Below, piece after piece: positions 16,347-27,112 of a stretch of DNA of 64,000 bases. The stretch's first letter is position 1. Every line of letters begins with the position of its first letter. Below the pieces are notes generated by a model that was not told the DNA's origin, made no database searches, and worked only from the letters and a program-made list of their open reading frames with translations. The DNA comes from a bacterium (GTDB lineage: Bacteria; Bacillota; Clostridia; Christensenellales; CAG-138): NCBI GenBank assembly GCA_022778545.1, contig JALFDW010000016.1, forward strand, positions 1 through 64,000, given 5' to 3'. Position numbers and translations under genes: made by a program.

Positions 16347-16394
16347 ATTTCGGAATCAAACGAATTTGAAACGCAGGTTGAAGGAGAATTTATC

Positions 16395-17399
16395 ATGGAA
16401 CAGCAACGCAAGAAGATCGTGCTAAGCGGCATTCAGCCCTCCGGTTCGCCGACGCTCGGCAACTATGTGGGCGCGCTGCGCAACTGGGCGCTTCTGCAGA
16501 CGGAAGAGCATTTCTGTTACTATTGTGTAGCCAATCTGCATGCCGCGACCGTCCGGCAGGATCCGGACGAGCTCAGGAAGCGCGCGTTCGATACGGTCGC
16601 GCTGCTGCTCTCCTGCGGTGTTGACCCGAAACGGTCCGTGGTGTTTGTGCAATCCCATGTAAAAGAACACGCAGAGCTGAACTGGGCACTTGCATGCAGC
16701 ACCTACATGGGCGAGCTCAACCGCATGACCCAGTTCAAGGACAAATCCCAGAAGCATGCGGACAATATCAACGCAGGCCTTTACACCTATCCCGTGCTGA
16801 TGGCTGCGGACATTCTGCTTTACCAGAGCGATCTTGTGCCCGTAGGCGATGATCAGAAGCAGCACATCGAGCTCACGCGGGACATTGCTATCCGTTTCAA
16901 CAAAGTGCATGGCGAGACCTTCCGCGTCCCGGAAGGCTACATCCCGAAGGTCGGCGCACGCCTGATGAGCCTCCAGGATCCTACGCAGAAAATGAGCAAG
17001 TCCGACCCGAACCCCAACGGCTACGTCGCCATCATGGATGACCCGGCGGTGATCCTGAAGAAATTCAAACGCGCCGTTACGGACAGCGACGGCCTCGTGA
17101 AGTTCGATCCTATAAACAAGCCCGGCGTATCGAACCTGCTTGCCATCTACACCACCTTCACCGGCAAGACGATGCAGGAAGCGGAAGCGGAGTTTGAAGG
17201 CAAGGGGTATGGCCACCTGAAGACCGCCGTGGCGGATGCGGTCATCGCGGAGCTTACACCCGTGCAGAACGAGTTCAAGCGCCTTGTTGCGGATGAAGCC
17301 TACATCCGCAAGGTCATGGCTGAAGGCGCGGAGCAGGCGCGTGTTGCCGCGGCGGCCACGCTTGCCAAAGCCTATCACGCTATGGGTTTTGATGCATAA
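16395..17399 (+). CDS. trpS: Tryptophan-tRNA ligase
   Basis: 334 residues from the ATG at 16395, which follows AAGGAG at 16381-16386. The open frame continues upstream without family similarity. Class I synthetase signatures are clear: the HIGH-region SGSPTLGNYVGAL (about 16-28) and QKMSKSDPN (about 199-207). The substrate pocket motif YPVLMAADILLYQSDLVPVG is intact. No T-box is seen upstream, unlike thrS in this window, so trpS looks constitutively expressed from the promoter at 16318-16346. Confidence 0.96.
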   Translation: MEQQRKKIVLSGIQPSGSPTLGNYVGALRNWALLQTEEHFCYYCVANLHAATVRQDPDELRKRAFDTVALLLSCGVDPKRSVVFVQSHVKEHAELNWALACSTYMGELNRMTQFKDKSQKHADNINAGLYTYPVLMAADILLYQSDLVPVGDDQKQHIELTRDIAIRFNKVHGETFRVPEGYIPKVGARLMSLQDPTQKMSKSDPNPNGYVAIMDDPAVILKKFKRAVTDSDGLVKFDPINKPGVSNLLAIYTTFTGKTMQEAEAEFEGKGYGHLKTAVADAVIAELTPVQNEFKRLVADEAYIRKVMAEGAEQARVAAAATLAKAYHAMGFDA

Positions 17400-17424
17400 G
17401 GCGCATTTTAAGAAATAAAGATAT

Positions 17425-17449
17425 AAGGGCGGCTCATCGAGCCGCCCTT
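17425..17449 (+). terminator. trpS terminator hairpin
   Basis: Perfect 11-bp stem AAGGGCGGCTC / GAGCCGCCCTT with a 3-base loop, 25 bases after the trpS stop. Confidence 0.75.
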
Positions 17450-17469
17450 TAACTTACCGGCAAAATCAC

Positions 17470-17646
17470 GGGGCTTCGGGGGCCGCAGCCCCCGGAGGCT
17501 TCATTCGGATCTGGCGGCATGTACGCCGGATCCGCAAAAGCACTTGCGGAGCAAGGCTTTCTCTACAAGGGCGGCTGGCCGCGCCGCAGGTGCAAGCTGC
17601 CCTTGAGAAATCCTCGAAAAAGTGGAAACCTCCACTTTTTCGACAG
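17470..17646 (+). repeat. Dispersed intergenic repeat, copy B
   Basis: Aligns base for base, almost without gaps, with 25210-25386 at roughly 90% identity by eye, and with 10471-10613 in inverted orientation. It contains three stem-forming segments: GGGGGC.GCAGCCCCC, CGGCGGCATGTACGCCGG-like, and a terminal CGAAAAAGTGGA / TCCACTTTTTCG hairpin (17615-17642). The last stem would also serve as a terminator for the oxidoreductase gene on the reverse strand. Confidence 0.85.
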
Positions 17647-17657
17647 CCGAAGGGCGG

Positions 17658-19130
17658 CTATTCTTCCCGCTCCAGCCCGCGCACAGCAGGCCCGCTCAGG
17701 ATTGCTCCGTCCACATCAAAACGCGAGCCGTGGCACGGGCATTCCCAGGCGCGGTCATCCGGGTTCCATTCCAGCCGGCAGCCAAGGTGCGGGCAGCGGG
17801 AAGGCAGGATGTGCGCCTCGCCCGCCTCATCCCGGTAAACGGCATACTTTTCCCCCTCATGTTCCACGATGGAACCTTCGCCCCGCGGCAGTGCGGAAAG
17901 CGTCTCTTCCGGCAGGGAAAACGCCTCCTTTGCAAGCCCGGCGATGGTGTTGCCCACGTCGCCCGCAAGGTTTTTCATGCTCGGCAGCAGCTTGAAGCGC
18001 GCAGGGTCATATACGCTCCCCTCCGCCGCCTTCTCTCCGGCAATCATGGCTGCGATGCGCTCCGCCGCGACCATCGCGTTCGTAATGCCCCACTTGTTGA
18101 ACCCCGTTGCCACATACCAATCCGGCATATCCGGGCTATAGCGGCCGATATAAGGCACCTCATCCGCCGTGCGGCAGTCCTGGGCGGACCATTGAGCGAC
18201 GAGCCCGCATTCCGGATAGAACCTGCGCGCAGCTGAAAGCAGCTCACGGTATTTCCCACCCACGCTGTTTTTGCCGCTGCGCACATCGTATGCCGCAAGG
18301 ATCAGCACATCCTCATCCCGGAAGCGCGCACTGCGCAGAGATAGGCCGCCCTGCTGCACATCGAGATACACGCCGGAGACCGGCTGAACGCCGCGGAGGG
18401 CAATGGCAAACGACCCCTGCTGGCTCATGCGGAGAAAATAATAACCCGGGATATTCACGATCGGATAATGGCAGGCAAAAACGATATGCTTCGCCTGCAC
18501 GGCGCCCTCCGCCGTCAAAACCCGCATGTTTTCCACACCTGTTACGCGGGTCTTTTCAAAAATGCGCACACCCTTCTTTTCCACCTGTGCCGCAAGCCCG
18601 CGCGTAAACGCCAGCGGATCAAACCGCGCCTGATCCGGAAAGCAGAGCGCACCATCTACCGGAAACGGCAGCTTCGTGACCTCGGAAAGCACCGCGTTGA
18701 TGCCAAGGCGCTTTGCCGCGTCCGCCTCCTCGCGCAGTTCCGCCATCCCTTCCCGCGAATACAAATAAGCCGAGCAGCGCATGAAATCGCATTTGATCTC
18801 TTCTTTTTCAATGAGATACGCATATTCCTCCACCGCCATGCTATTCAGCTTTGCATATTCCTTTGCCTTATCGCGCCCGAACGTGCGGATCAGCTTCGCG
18901 TAGATCAGCCCGTGCTGCGCCGTCACCTTGCCCGTCGATCCGCCCGTTGTTCCGCTGCCGACCGTATCCGCCTCAAGGATGCAGGCTTCCATGCCGCGTT
19001 CCTGCAGCCGGTAAGCCGTGAGCACGCCGGTCAGCCCGCCGCCGATAATCGCAGCCTCCGTTTCCAGTTCTCCTTCAAGGCGCGCGCGCGGCGCCTCGCT
19101 TTCACCCTTTTCCTGCCAGATCGATGCCAT
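17658..19130 (-). CDS. FAD-dependent oxidoreductase with C-terminal Rieske domain
   Basis: 490 residues. The N-terminal part is a DAO-type FAD oxidoreductase with the dinucleotide motif AIIGGGLTGVLTAYRLQERG (about 27-46). The C-terminal 80 residues are a Rieske [2Fe-2S] domain with ligands Cys446, His448, Cys464 and His467 (CPHLGC ... CPCHGSRFD), plus Cys451/Cys466 for the stabilising disulphide. This fusion is like Bacillus YhfW. The electron acceptor and substrate are unknown; oxidation of an amino compound is the usual guess. It stands alone, with its 3' end against dispersed repeat B. Confidence 0.88.
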   Translation of the reverse strand: MASIWQEKGESEAPRARLEGELETEAAIIGGGLTGVLTAYRLQERGMEACILEADTVGSGTTGGSTGKVTAQHGLIYAKLIRTFGRDKAKEYAKLNSMAVEEYAYLIEKEEIKCDFMRCSAYLYSREGMAELREEADAAKRLGINAVLSEVTKLPFPVDGALCFPDQARFDPLAFTRGLAAQVEKKGVRIFEKTRVTGVENMRVLTAEGAVQAKHIVFACHYPIVNIPGYYFLRMSQQGSFAIALRGVQPVSGVYLDVQQGGLSLRSARFRDEDVLILAAYDVRSGKNSVGGKYRELLSAARRFYPECGLVAQWSAQDCRTADEVPYIGRYSPDMPDWYVATGFNKWGITNAMVAAERIAAMIAGEKAAEGSVYDPARFKLLPSMKNLAGDVGNTIAGLAKEAFSLPEETLSALPRGEGSIVEHEGEKYAVYRDEAGEAHILPSRCPHLGCRLEWNPDDRAWECPCHGSRFDVDGAILSGPAVRGLEREE

Positions 19131-19234
19131 GCCCTTCCTCCCGGATTCTTTCTTACGGTTTAGCCTTTCCCGAACGGAAACACATTATGTTCTCAGCGCT
19201 ATTGGGAAAGCACACGAAACAAGCGTTTCCCGTG

Positions 19235-19263
19235 TTGACAGCCTGCCCTGCTTATGCTATGCT
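19235..19263 (+). promoter_or_regulatory. metK leader promoter
   Basis: TTGACA (19235-19240), a 17-bp spacer and TATGCT (19258-19263), about 20 bases before the SAM-I aptamer. Confidence 0.75.
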
Positions 19264-19281
19264 ATTATCATAAATGAATAG

Positions 19282-19427
19282 GCCTTATCAAGAGTGGTTG
19301 AGGGACGGGCCCTGTGAAACCCGGCAACCTGCAGATGCGCAAGGTGCCAATTCCCGCGGCAATAGCCGAAAGATGAGCGAATCATACAATCGTCTCGTTT
19401 TTCGCGGGGCGTTTTTGTTTGCCCCAA
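19282..19427 (+). ncRNA. SAM-I (S-box) riboswitch
   Basis: The aptamer at about 19282-19379 carries the family core: TTATCAAGAG near 19285, GGTTGAGGGA, CCCGGCAACC, AAGGTGCCAATTCC and the closing GATGAG. It is followed by an expression platform with a GC stem (CGTCTCG..CGGGGCG) and a T-run (about 19392-19427). Binding of S-adenosylmethionine normally favours the terminator, so metK is shut off when SAM is plentiful. Confidence 0.93.
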
Positions 19428-19470
19428 AGAATGCGAACACCCACCCCAAAAGGCACAAAAGGAGAAAACC

Positions 19471-20643
19471 ATGGAAAAACGCTTGTTTACCTCTGAATCC
19501 GTCACGGACGGACATCCTGACAAAATCTGCGATCAGCTTTCCGACGCGGTGCTGGACGCCTGCCTTGCGGAAGATCCGCAATCCCGCGTGGCATGTGAGT
19601 GCTGCGTGACAACGGGCCTCGCGCTCGTGATGGGCGAAGTCACCACAAATGCAGCGCTTGACATCCCCGCCCTCGTGCGCAGCGTCATCTGCGACATCGG
19701 CTATGACGATGCGGCCTACGGATTTGACGGCAAGACCTGCTCCGTCCTCGTTGCGCTTGGCAAACAGTCCGCGGACATCGCGCTCGGCGTGGATCGCTCT
19801 CTTGAGGCAAAATCCGGCGAGGGAACCGATTTTGCAACCGGTGCGGGCGATCAGGGCATGATGTTCGGCTATGCCTGCAACGAAACGCCGGAATATATGC
19901 CGCTGCCCATCTACCTCGCCCATGCGCTCACCCGCAAGCTCAGCTCCGTGCGCAAAAGCGGCGAACTGACCTTCCTCCGGCCGGACGGCAAGGCGCAGGT
20001 CAGCGTGGAATATGAGGGCGATAAACCCGTGCGCGTGGATACCGTCGTCGTCAGCACGCAGCATGACCCGGATGTAACGCAGGAGGAGATCCGCGAGGCG
20101 GTCATCGCCCATGTGATCCGCCCCGTCATCCCGGCGGAGTTGCTGGATGAAAACACGCGCATCCTCGTGAACCCCACCGGCCGCTTCGTCATCGGCGGGC
20201 CACACGGTGACTCCGGCCTCACGGGGCGCAAGATCATCGTGGACACCTATGGCGGTTATGCGCGCCACGGCGGCGGCGCATTCTCCGGCAAAGATCCCAC
20301 CAAGGTGGACCGCAGTGCAGCCTATGCGGCGCGGCACATCGCAAAGAACATCGTGGCAGCCGGGCTTGCCGAGCGCTGTGAGATCCAGCTGGCCTATGCC
20401 ATCGGCGTGGCACAGCCTGTTTCCGTCATGGTGGATACCTTCGGCACCGGCAAGGTTTCCGACGGCAAGCTCACGGAAGCCGTGAAAGCGACCTTCGATC
20501 TCCGTCCGGAAGCGATCATCAGCCGCCTCAATCTCCGCCGCCCCATCTACCGCCGTACGGCCACCTTCGGCCATTTCGGCGATCCCTCCATGCCCTGGGA
20601 ACAGCTGGACATGGTCGAAGCGATTCAAAAAGCCTGCAAGTAA
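19471..20643 (+). CDS. metK: S-adenosylmethionine synthase
   Basis: 390 residues. It makes SAM from methionine and ATP. The family signatures are intact: [20 protein letters not shown] at the N-terminus, the loop [13 protein letters not shown] (about 128-140), and the phosphate-binding [20 protein letters not shown] (about 268-287). It is preceded by a SAM-I riboswitch in a single-gene unit, which is direct end-product feedback. AAGGAG lies just before the ATG. A terminator follows at 20659. Confidence 0.97.
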   Translation: MEKRLFTSESVTDGHPDKICDQLSDAVLDACLAEDPQSRVACECCVTTGLALVMGEVTTNAALDIPALVRSVICDIGYDDAAYGFDGKTCSVLVALGKQSADIALGVDRSLEAKSGEGTDFATGAGDQGMMFGYACNETPEYMPLPIYLAHALTRKLSSVRKSGELTFLRPDGKAQVSVEYEGDKPVRVDTVVVSTQHDPDVTQEEIREAVIAHVIRPVIPAELLDENTRILVNPTGRFVIGGPHGDSGLTGRKIIVDTYGGYARHGGGAFSGKDPTKVDRSAAYAARHIAKNIVAAGLAERCEIQLAYAIGVAQPVSVMVDTFGTGKVSDGKLTEAVKATFDLRPEAIISRLNLRRPIYRRTATFGHFGDPSMPWEQLDMVEAIQKACK

Positions 20644-20658
20644 CGGGGAACATTAAAC

Positions 20659-20690
20659 AGGAGCCATCCGGAACGATGGCTCCTATTTTT
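20659..20690 (+). terminator. metK terminator
   Basis: 10-bp stem AGGAGCCATC / GATGGCTCCT, 6-base loop, then ATTTTTAT. It lies in the convergent space before the VanW-type gene and could also act on the opposite strand. Confidence 0.9.
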
Positions 20691-20707
20691 ATACTTACAT
20701 GTTTTCC

Positions 20708-22633
20708 TTATGCCCTGGAATCCGCCGGCGTGGGCGCCGTTCCAACCGGCACCAGCCCTTCCGGCACCGCCTCGCCCGGCTGCAGAGCCGGCCCTGTGCC
20801 GATGTCGATCTCCGCCGGGTTGCCCTTGTATTTATCCGTGTACAGCAGTTTGCTTTCCGCCAGTTCTCCGTTTATGTATTTGTCCAGATAGGCCTCCGCA
20901 ACATAGCCTTCACGCTGCTTGATCCGCTCCTGCTGATAGCCCGTTGGGATCGTTGTAACTTTGGTATAGACCGTTTCGTCCGCGCGCGAGGTCACCTCCG
21001 TGATCTTGCTGCGCGATTTATAGGTGATGCCCTCCGGCAGCGGCTCTCCGTATACATAGACCGTGATCTGATACCGGCTGCTGCGCCCTTCCACATTTTT
21101 TACTTCCGCAAAGATGATCAGCGGATGCTCCGTGTTGTTCTGGAACACAAAGTCGATGCCGCGGGTATCCACCGTGGCGTCCAGCCCAACGTCCACATAG
21201 TCGGAAGGAATCGTGTGCGCACGGCGGTCAACGATCTGAATGTCCGCATCCGGATCCATGTTCGCACCCGCACAGAGCAACGCGTTGAAAAGCGTCGTAC
21301 TCGGCTGGCAAATGCCGCCGCCAGCCTGAAGCGTGTATTCTTTTCCGCCGCTGATGCCGTTTGCAGCCTTCCAGCCAAGTTCAAAGGTGCGCGGCCCCAC
21401 CACCGTGTTGAAGCTCCACTGTTCGCCCGGCTGGATCACATTGCCGTTGATGATATCCGCCGCCTTGCGGATGTTGAACAGGCGGTTCTGCTTCACTTCA
21501 TCGTCACGCGCCGCGGAGAATGTCGTCGTGTATTCTGAACGATACTGTGTATACGCCTTTATTTCGTCAATGGTCATCGTCGGTAGCACCGCATTGACCA
21601 CCGGTTCGATCGTCGTCTCAAACGCGCCGGTCCTCAGGGCATATTCGATCAGATCCGCCGTTGCTTCGTCGTTGAGGGCGGTTCCTTCCTCACCGGCGAT
21701 ATAGTTGAAGCGCTCTTCACTTTCCCAGTCGGTAATGGGTTCCGCGTAAGGCTGCGTGGCGTCCTTGTTGAAAGCGGGGGCAAGCTGCGCCAATGCGCGG
21801 AGGATCGCTTCCCTGTCCCAGGTGTATGTTGCATCGAACTCGCCTGCGCCTGCCGCAAACACATCCTGCACACCGGAATCGTCGCTGCGGCCATAGGCAA
21901 GGCCATCCGCAAACATCTCCGCCAGGTCATAACCCATTCCAAGGTCGCTTGCACCGAACGTCCAGCTTGCGTCCTCCATCGTCACCGTGATGGCCACCTT
22001 CTCAAGCTTCTTTTCCGCTGCGTATTTCACAAGGCCGGTCGCTTCTTCCGGGGTCATGCCGCTCACGTCCACGCCGATCAGCTTCACGCCGTCGCGGAAC
22101 GTCTTTTTCGTGTTCATGATGGCTTCAATATCCGTCGGGATATTGTTCGCGCTCTCACGGTTCAGCAGCCAAATGAGGCCGATCACGCAAACAAGGCATA
22201 CCGCGGCAGCCAGAAGCACTTTCAGCAGGTTTTTGCGCCGCTGGTTTTTTTTCCGTTTGCCGCCGGCCGTACTGCGGCTCTTTTTTGCGGAAGAGGACGA
22301 AGCGCCTGCATTTTGGGAAGCGCTTGTGTTCCTGGAGGAGCTTGTTTTTTTAGCGGAACTTGTGTCTTTGGAAACGCTGCGTGCGCTTTGCGCTGTGCCT
22401 GCGCTCCGTTTCTGCATCTCTGCAGCGCTGTGCGTGCTGCTCCCGTTCCGGGACACAGAGGCATTGCGCGCATTGGAAGCAGCAGTGGTTTTTTTGCCGC
22501 TCTGCGTTTTCTTTGTGGTATCGCCCGCCGCCTTTTTCTGCTGTGCGGAAGCTGCCGAAGCAGCATTCGCCTCCGCGCGTTTTTTCATATAGTTTGGGAG
22601 CTGCGGGCCCGAATTATAGGTGTAATTCTCCAT
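20708..22633 (-). CDS. VanW-family membrane protein with G5 domain
   Basis: 641 residues from the ATG at 22633 (MENYTYN). The upstream extension of the frame lacks family features. Residues 1-140 are cytoplasmic low-complexity sequence rich in Ala, Ser and Lys. One membrane helix follows (LLKVLLAAAVCLVCVIGLIWLL, about 145-168), then a peptidoglycan-binding-like domain (GVKLIGVDVSGMTPEEATGLV), the VanW core (NPGEQWSFN-type IQPGEQWSFNTVVGPRT, AGGGICQPSTTLFNALL) and a C-terminal G5-like segment (ETVYTKVTTIPTGYQQ...). VanW proteins are linked to the cell wall, but the exact reaction is unknown. The very long Ser/Ala/Lys N-terminus is unusual. Confidence 0.88.
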   Translation of the reverse strand: MENYTYNSGPQLPNYMKKRAEANAASAASAQQKKAAGDTTKKTQSGKKTTAASNARNASVSRNGSSTHSAAEMQKRSAGTAQSARSVSKDTSSAKKTSSSRNTSASQNAGASSSSAKKSRSTAGGKRKKNQRRKNLLKVLLAAAVCLVCVIGLIWLLNRESANNIPTDIEAIMNTKKTFRDGVKLIGVDVSGMTPEEATGLVKYAAEKKLEKVAITVTMEDASWTFGASDLGMGYDLAEMFADGLAYGRSDDSGVQDVFAAGAGEFDATYTWDREAILRALAQLAPAFNKDATQPYAEPITDWESEERFNYIAGEEGTALNDEATADLIEYALRTGAFETTIEPVVNAVLPTMTIDEIKAYTQYRSEYTTTFSAARDDEVKQNRLFNIRKAADIINGNVIQPGEQWSFNTVVGPRTFELGWKAANGISGGKEYTLQAGGGICQPSTTLFNALLCAGANMDPDADIQIVDRRAHTIPSDYVDVGLDATVDTRGIDFVFQNNTEHPLIIFAEVKNVEGRSSRYQITVYVYGEPLPEGITYKSRSKITEVTSRADETVYTKVTTIPTGYQQERIKQREGYVAEAYLDKYINGELAESKLLYTDKYKGNPAEIDIGTGPALQPGEAVPEGLVPVGTAPTPADSRA

Positions 22634-22812
22634 CGATTCCCCTGCCGCGCCTGACGGCGCATGGTCAATTCTGCATACTGCAGCAAAGCCCCCGGTGCTT
22701 GCAGCGAAAGGAGCTTTTGCACAATATTTCATTTTATTTTACTACGAAATGGCAGAGGAACGCAAGCTTTGCCAAAAATGTTCAATTTTTGTCAGAGATG
22801 CCGGAATTTTGA

Positions 22813-23517
22813 TCAGTTGCCATCGTCTACCATGCGGTATCCTACGCCGACCTCCGTGAGGATATAGCGCGGCTCCGCCGGGTTTTTCTCCAACTTGCGG
22901 CGGATATTCGCCATGTTCACGCGCAGGATCTGGTTATCCTTCGTATGGTGAACGCCCCAGATCTGCTGGATGATGTAATCGTACGTCAGCACCCTGCCAA
23001 TATGCTGTGCAATCAGCGTCACGATCTTATATTCGATCTGTGTCAGGTGTACATCCCGCCCTTCTACCATCACAAGGCGGCGGTCAAAATCGATCTCAAG
23101 CTCCCCGGTTTTAAACCGCCCTGTTGGCATGTTCATCCCCTCCGGCCGCGCGCTGTGCCGCAGCGCCGTGCGGATACGCGCCAAAAGTTCCGCTGTGCCA
23201 AAGGGCTTTGTGATGTAATCATCCGCACCGAGGTCAAGAGCCTGCACCTTTTCCTGTTCTCTGCCGCGCGCGGAAACCACGATGATCGGCACTTCGGACC
23301 ATTGGCGCACGGTTTTGAGCACATCCAGCCCGTCGATATCCGGCAACCCCAAGTCGAGCAAAACCACATCCGGCCGGTATGACGCTATGAGGGCAATCGC
23401 CTCGCGCCCTGTTCCGGCATACAGCGTTCTGTACTCATTCACGCTGAGGATCGACGAAATGAAGTGGACGATCGCCTTGTCATCCTCCACGATCAGCAGT
23501 GTCGTTTTGTTATTCAT
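22813..23517 (-). CDS. kdpE: OmpR/KdpE-type response regulator
   Basis: 234 residues from ATG 23517. The receiver domain has VEDD near the N-terminus, the phospho-acceptor Asp in VVLLDLGLPDIDG (about 52-64) and Lys in DYITKPFG. The C-terminal winged helix has the KdpE-like pattern LTQIEYKIVTLIAQHIGRVL and VNMANIRRKLEKNP...YILTEVGVGYRM. Its ATG overlaps the kinase stop by 8 bases, so they are one unit. No kdpFABC genes lie in the window, so its target is either remote or not potassium. Confidence 0.9.
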   Translation of the reverse strand: MNNKTTLLIVEDDKAIVHFISSILSVNEYRTLYAGTGREAIALIASYRPDVVLLDLGLPDIDGLDVLKTVRQWSEVPIIVVSARGREQEKVQALDLGADDYITKPFGTAELLARIRTALRHSARPEGMNMPTGRFKTGELEIDFDRRLVMVEGRDVHLTQIEYKIVTLIAQHIGRVLTYDYIIQQIWGVHHTKDNQILRVNMANIRRKLEKNPAEPRYILTEVGVGYRMVDDGN

Positions 23518-25000
23518 GCCCGGCTTCCTCCTTTGGTAATATGAACTCAAATACTGCGCCGCTGTCTTCCGCATTCCGCACAGAGATCGTACCCTGATGC
23601 GCCCGCAAAATTGCCCGGCAGATCGAAAGGCCGATCCCCATCCCGCGGTGGGCATCGCCACCCGCATCCCGCGGGTCCGCGCCGATTCCTTCAAAAATCG
23701 TTCCCATGCGCTCTTGCGCAATGCCGGCGCCATGGTCTCGCACCTCAAACGCCACGCTGTCTCCCGCGTCACGCACGGTGACCTCAACCGCTTCCGCCGT
23801 TTTCGCGTGGAAGAAAGCGTTCTCCGTCAGGTTGATGAGCACCTGCTCGATGAGCATCGCATCCATCGGGATGAGAAGCATTTCATCCGGGACGCGCACG
23901 TTGATCGCTTTGTCCGGAAAGCGCTTGCGCACCTGGCCGACCGCCTGCGCCACGACTTCCTCCACGACTTCCGGTTCTTTCTTTATCGCCGCAGGGCCGT
24001 CGCTGATCCTCGTGACGGAAAGCAGATTTTCCACCATGCGGATGAGCCACTGCGCGTTTTCGTGGATATCCTTCACCAACTGGCCGCTGACCTCCCGCCC
24101 CAGCTGGTCGCCGCTTTCGAGGATGGTGGCGCTTGCTCCCTGGATGCTCGTAAGCGGCGTGCGCAGATCGTGTGAAACGGCGCGCAGGAGGTTGCTGCGC
24201 ATCTTTTCCGCCTCGGCCTGCAGCTGCACGCGCCGGTGTTCCTGGATCAGCTGATTTCGCTCCAGCGCAAGCGCAAGCTGGGAAACGATCATTTTCATCT
24301 GCGCGAGCAGGCCTTCGTTCGCCAGCGCGGCGCAGGTCTGCTGCGGAACGTAGATCGTCCCGAACCGGTGGGAGCGCACCTCTACCGGCAACGCGATGCA
24401 GATGGGCACATCCTCCGGCAGTTTCTCCTGTTCCGGTGCGTAACAGGTTTTTGCATCACACACCCGCGAAAGATGCTCACAGGCAATCTGCGCAAAGCTT
24501 TCCGCATCGTCCACCGCAAGGAATTCGTTCGTGAGGTCATACAGCGCTTTGGTTCGCAGTTCACGCATCTGCGCAATGTGCGCCATCTCGCGGTAGCGGG
24601 TCATCAGCGTGCTCATTATGATGGAAACCACCAACAGGGACGCAAATGTGATCGGATACCCTGTCTGCGTAAAGTTGAAAGCAAACTTTGGCAGTGCAAA
24701 GAAATAGTTTACGCCGACCACGCTGATGATGGATGCAATAATCCCGTATATATACCCGGGCGTGATGCTTGCGATGATCACGACAGCCAGCGTATAAATG
24801 ATTGAGACATTGTTATTCTGCTCAAATAAACTGTCCAACAGGGCGGCTGCACCGGTCGCCAGCACAAGCACACCGAGGCTTTCAAGCAGAGGCCGCCATT
24901 CCAGCCGGAATTTCCGCCAGAGCCTGTCATCCTCCATTTCCGGCAAAGGCGTTTCAGCTGGAACGACCCCCGTACGGATCCGTTTGAGCTTCCTGTTCAT
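23510..25000 (-). CDS. kdpD: KdpD-like sensor histidine kinase without the Usp-type N-terminal domain
   Basis: 496 residues from ATG 25000. Domains: four membrane helices of the DUF4118/KdpD type (about 35-140, with NNNVSIIYTLAVVIIASITPGY), a GAF-like linker, HisKA with SHDLRTPLTSIQGA and HATPase with N box LTENAFFHA, G1 DHGAGI and G2 GMGIGLS. The large KdpD cytoplasmic sensor and Usp domains are absent, as is common in Bacillota. The frame is open to 25069, but a consensus promoter (-10 at 25028-25033) lies inside that extension. The ATG at 25000 has AGGA at the right distance, so the shorter start is preferred. Confidence 0.88.
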   Translation of the reverse strand: MNRKLKRIRTGVVPAETPLPEMEDDRLWRKFRLEWRPLLESLGVLVLATGAAALLDSLFEQNNNVSIIYTLAVVIIASITPGYIYGIIASIISVVGVNYFFALPKFAFNFTQTGYPITFASLLVVSIIMSTLMTRYREMAHIAQMRELRTKALYDLTNEFLAVDDAESFAQIACEHLSRVCDAKTCYAPEQEKLPEDVPICIALPVEVRSHRFGTIYVPQQTCAALANEGLLAQMKMIVSQLALALERNQLIQEHRRVQLQAEAEKMRSNLLRAVSHDLRTPLTSIQGASATILESGDQLGREVSGQLVKDIHENAQWLIRMVENLLSVTRISDGPAAIKKEPEVVEEVVAQAVGQVRKRFPDKAINVRVPDEMLLIPMDAMLIEQVLINLTENAFFHAKTAEAVEVTVRDAGDSVAFEVRDHGAGIAQERMGTIFEGIGADPRDAGGDAHRGMGIGLSICRAILRAHQGTISVRNAEDSGAVFEFILPKEEAGHE

Positions 25001-25027
25001 AATATCCTGCATTGTAGCCATAAATAT

Positions 25028-25056
25028 ATTATACTTCTTTCCAGCAGTGCTCACAA
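25028..25056 (-). promoter_or_regulatory. Promoter of the kdpD-kdpE-like operon
   Basis: On the minus strand TTGTGA (25051-25056), a 17-bp spacer and TATAAT (25028-25033). Transcription would begin around 25020, which leaves only start codons at or below about 25019 available. Confidence 0.75.
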
Positions 25057-25209
25057 GGATGGCAGCCATAGCTCTGTTTGTACTTCCATTATACAGAAAG
25101 CGCCGTTAAGATTTTGTTCACCTCGTTCGTTCCTTCGTTAAGAAACCGTTAAGCCGCTTTTTCACACAGTAAAACGCCTGCGGACGCCAGACTGTCGATG
25201 AACCCTCTG

Positions 25210-25386
25210 GGGGTTCGGGGGGCCACAGCCCCCGGAGGCTTGATTCGGATCCGGCGGCATGTACGCCGGATTCGCAAAAGCGCTTGCAGCGCAAGGCTTT
25301 CCCTGCAAGGGCTGCTGGCCGCGCCACAGGCGCAAGCTGCCCTTGAGAAAACCTCGAAAAAGAGGAATTTTCCCCTTTTTCGACAT
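25210..25386 (+). repeat. Dispersed intergenic repeat, copy C
   Basis: Same orientation as copy B (17470-17646), roughly 90% identical by eye with almost no gaps. The terminal hairpin is kept although its bases changed (CGAAAAAGAGGAA / TTCCCCTTTTTCG, 25355-25382). It lies between the kdpD-like promoter and the groEL terminator. Confidence 0.85.
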
Positions 25387-25387
25387 G

Positions 25388-25421
25388 AAAACGCCCGCGG
25401 GCGTTGACCCGCAGGCGTTTT
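25388..25421 (-). terminator. groEL terminator
   Basis: Stem AAAACGCC-GCGGG / CCCGC-GGCGTTTT with one mismatch, usable in both directions. It lies 27 bases after the groEL stop. Confidence 0.8.
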
Positions 25422-25447
25422 GCATACACCTTATACGTTTTCCTGAA

Positions 25448-27100
<1,653 letters not shown>

Positions 27101-27112
27101 TTACTGCGTTTC

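Noticed and set aside
19288..20628. 446-residue minus-strand frame opposite metK
   Set aside because: Antisense shadow of metK and its riboswitch.
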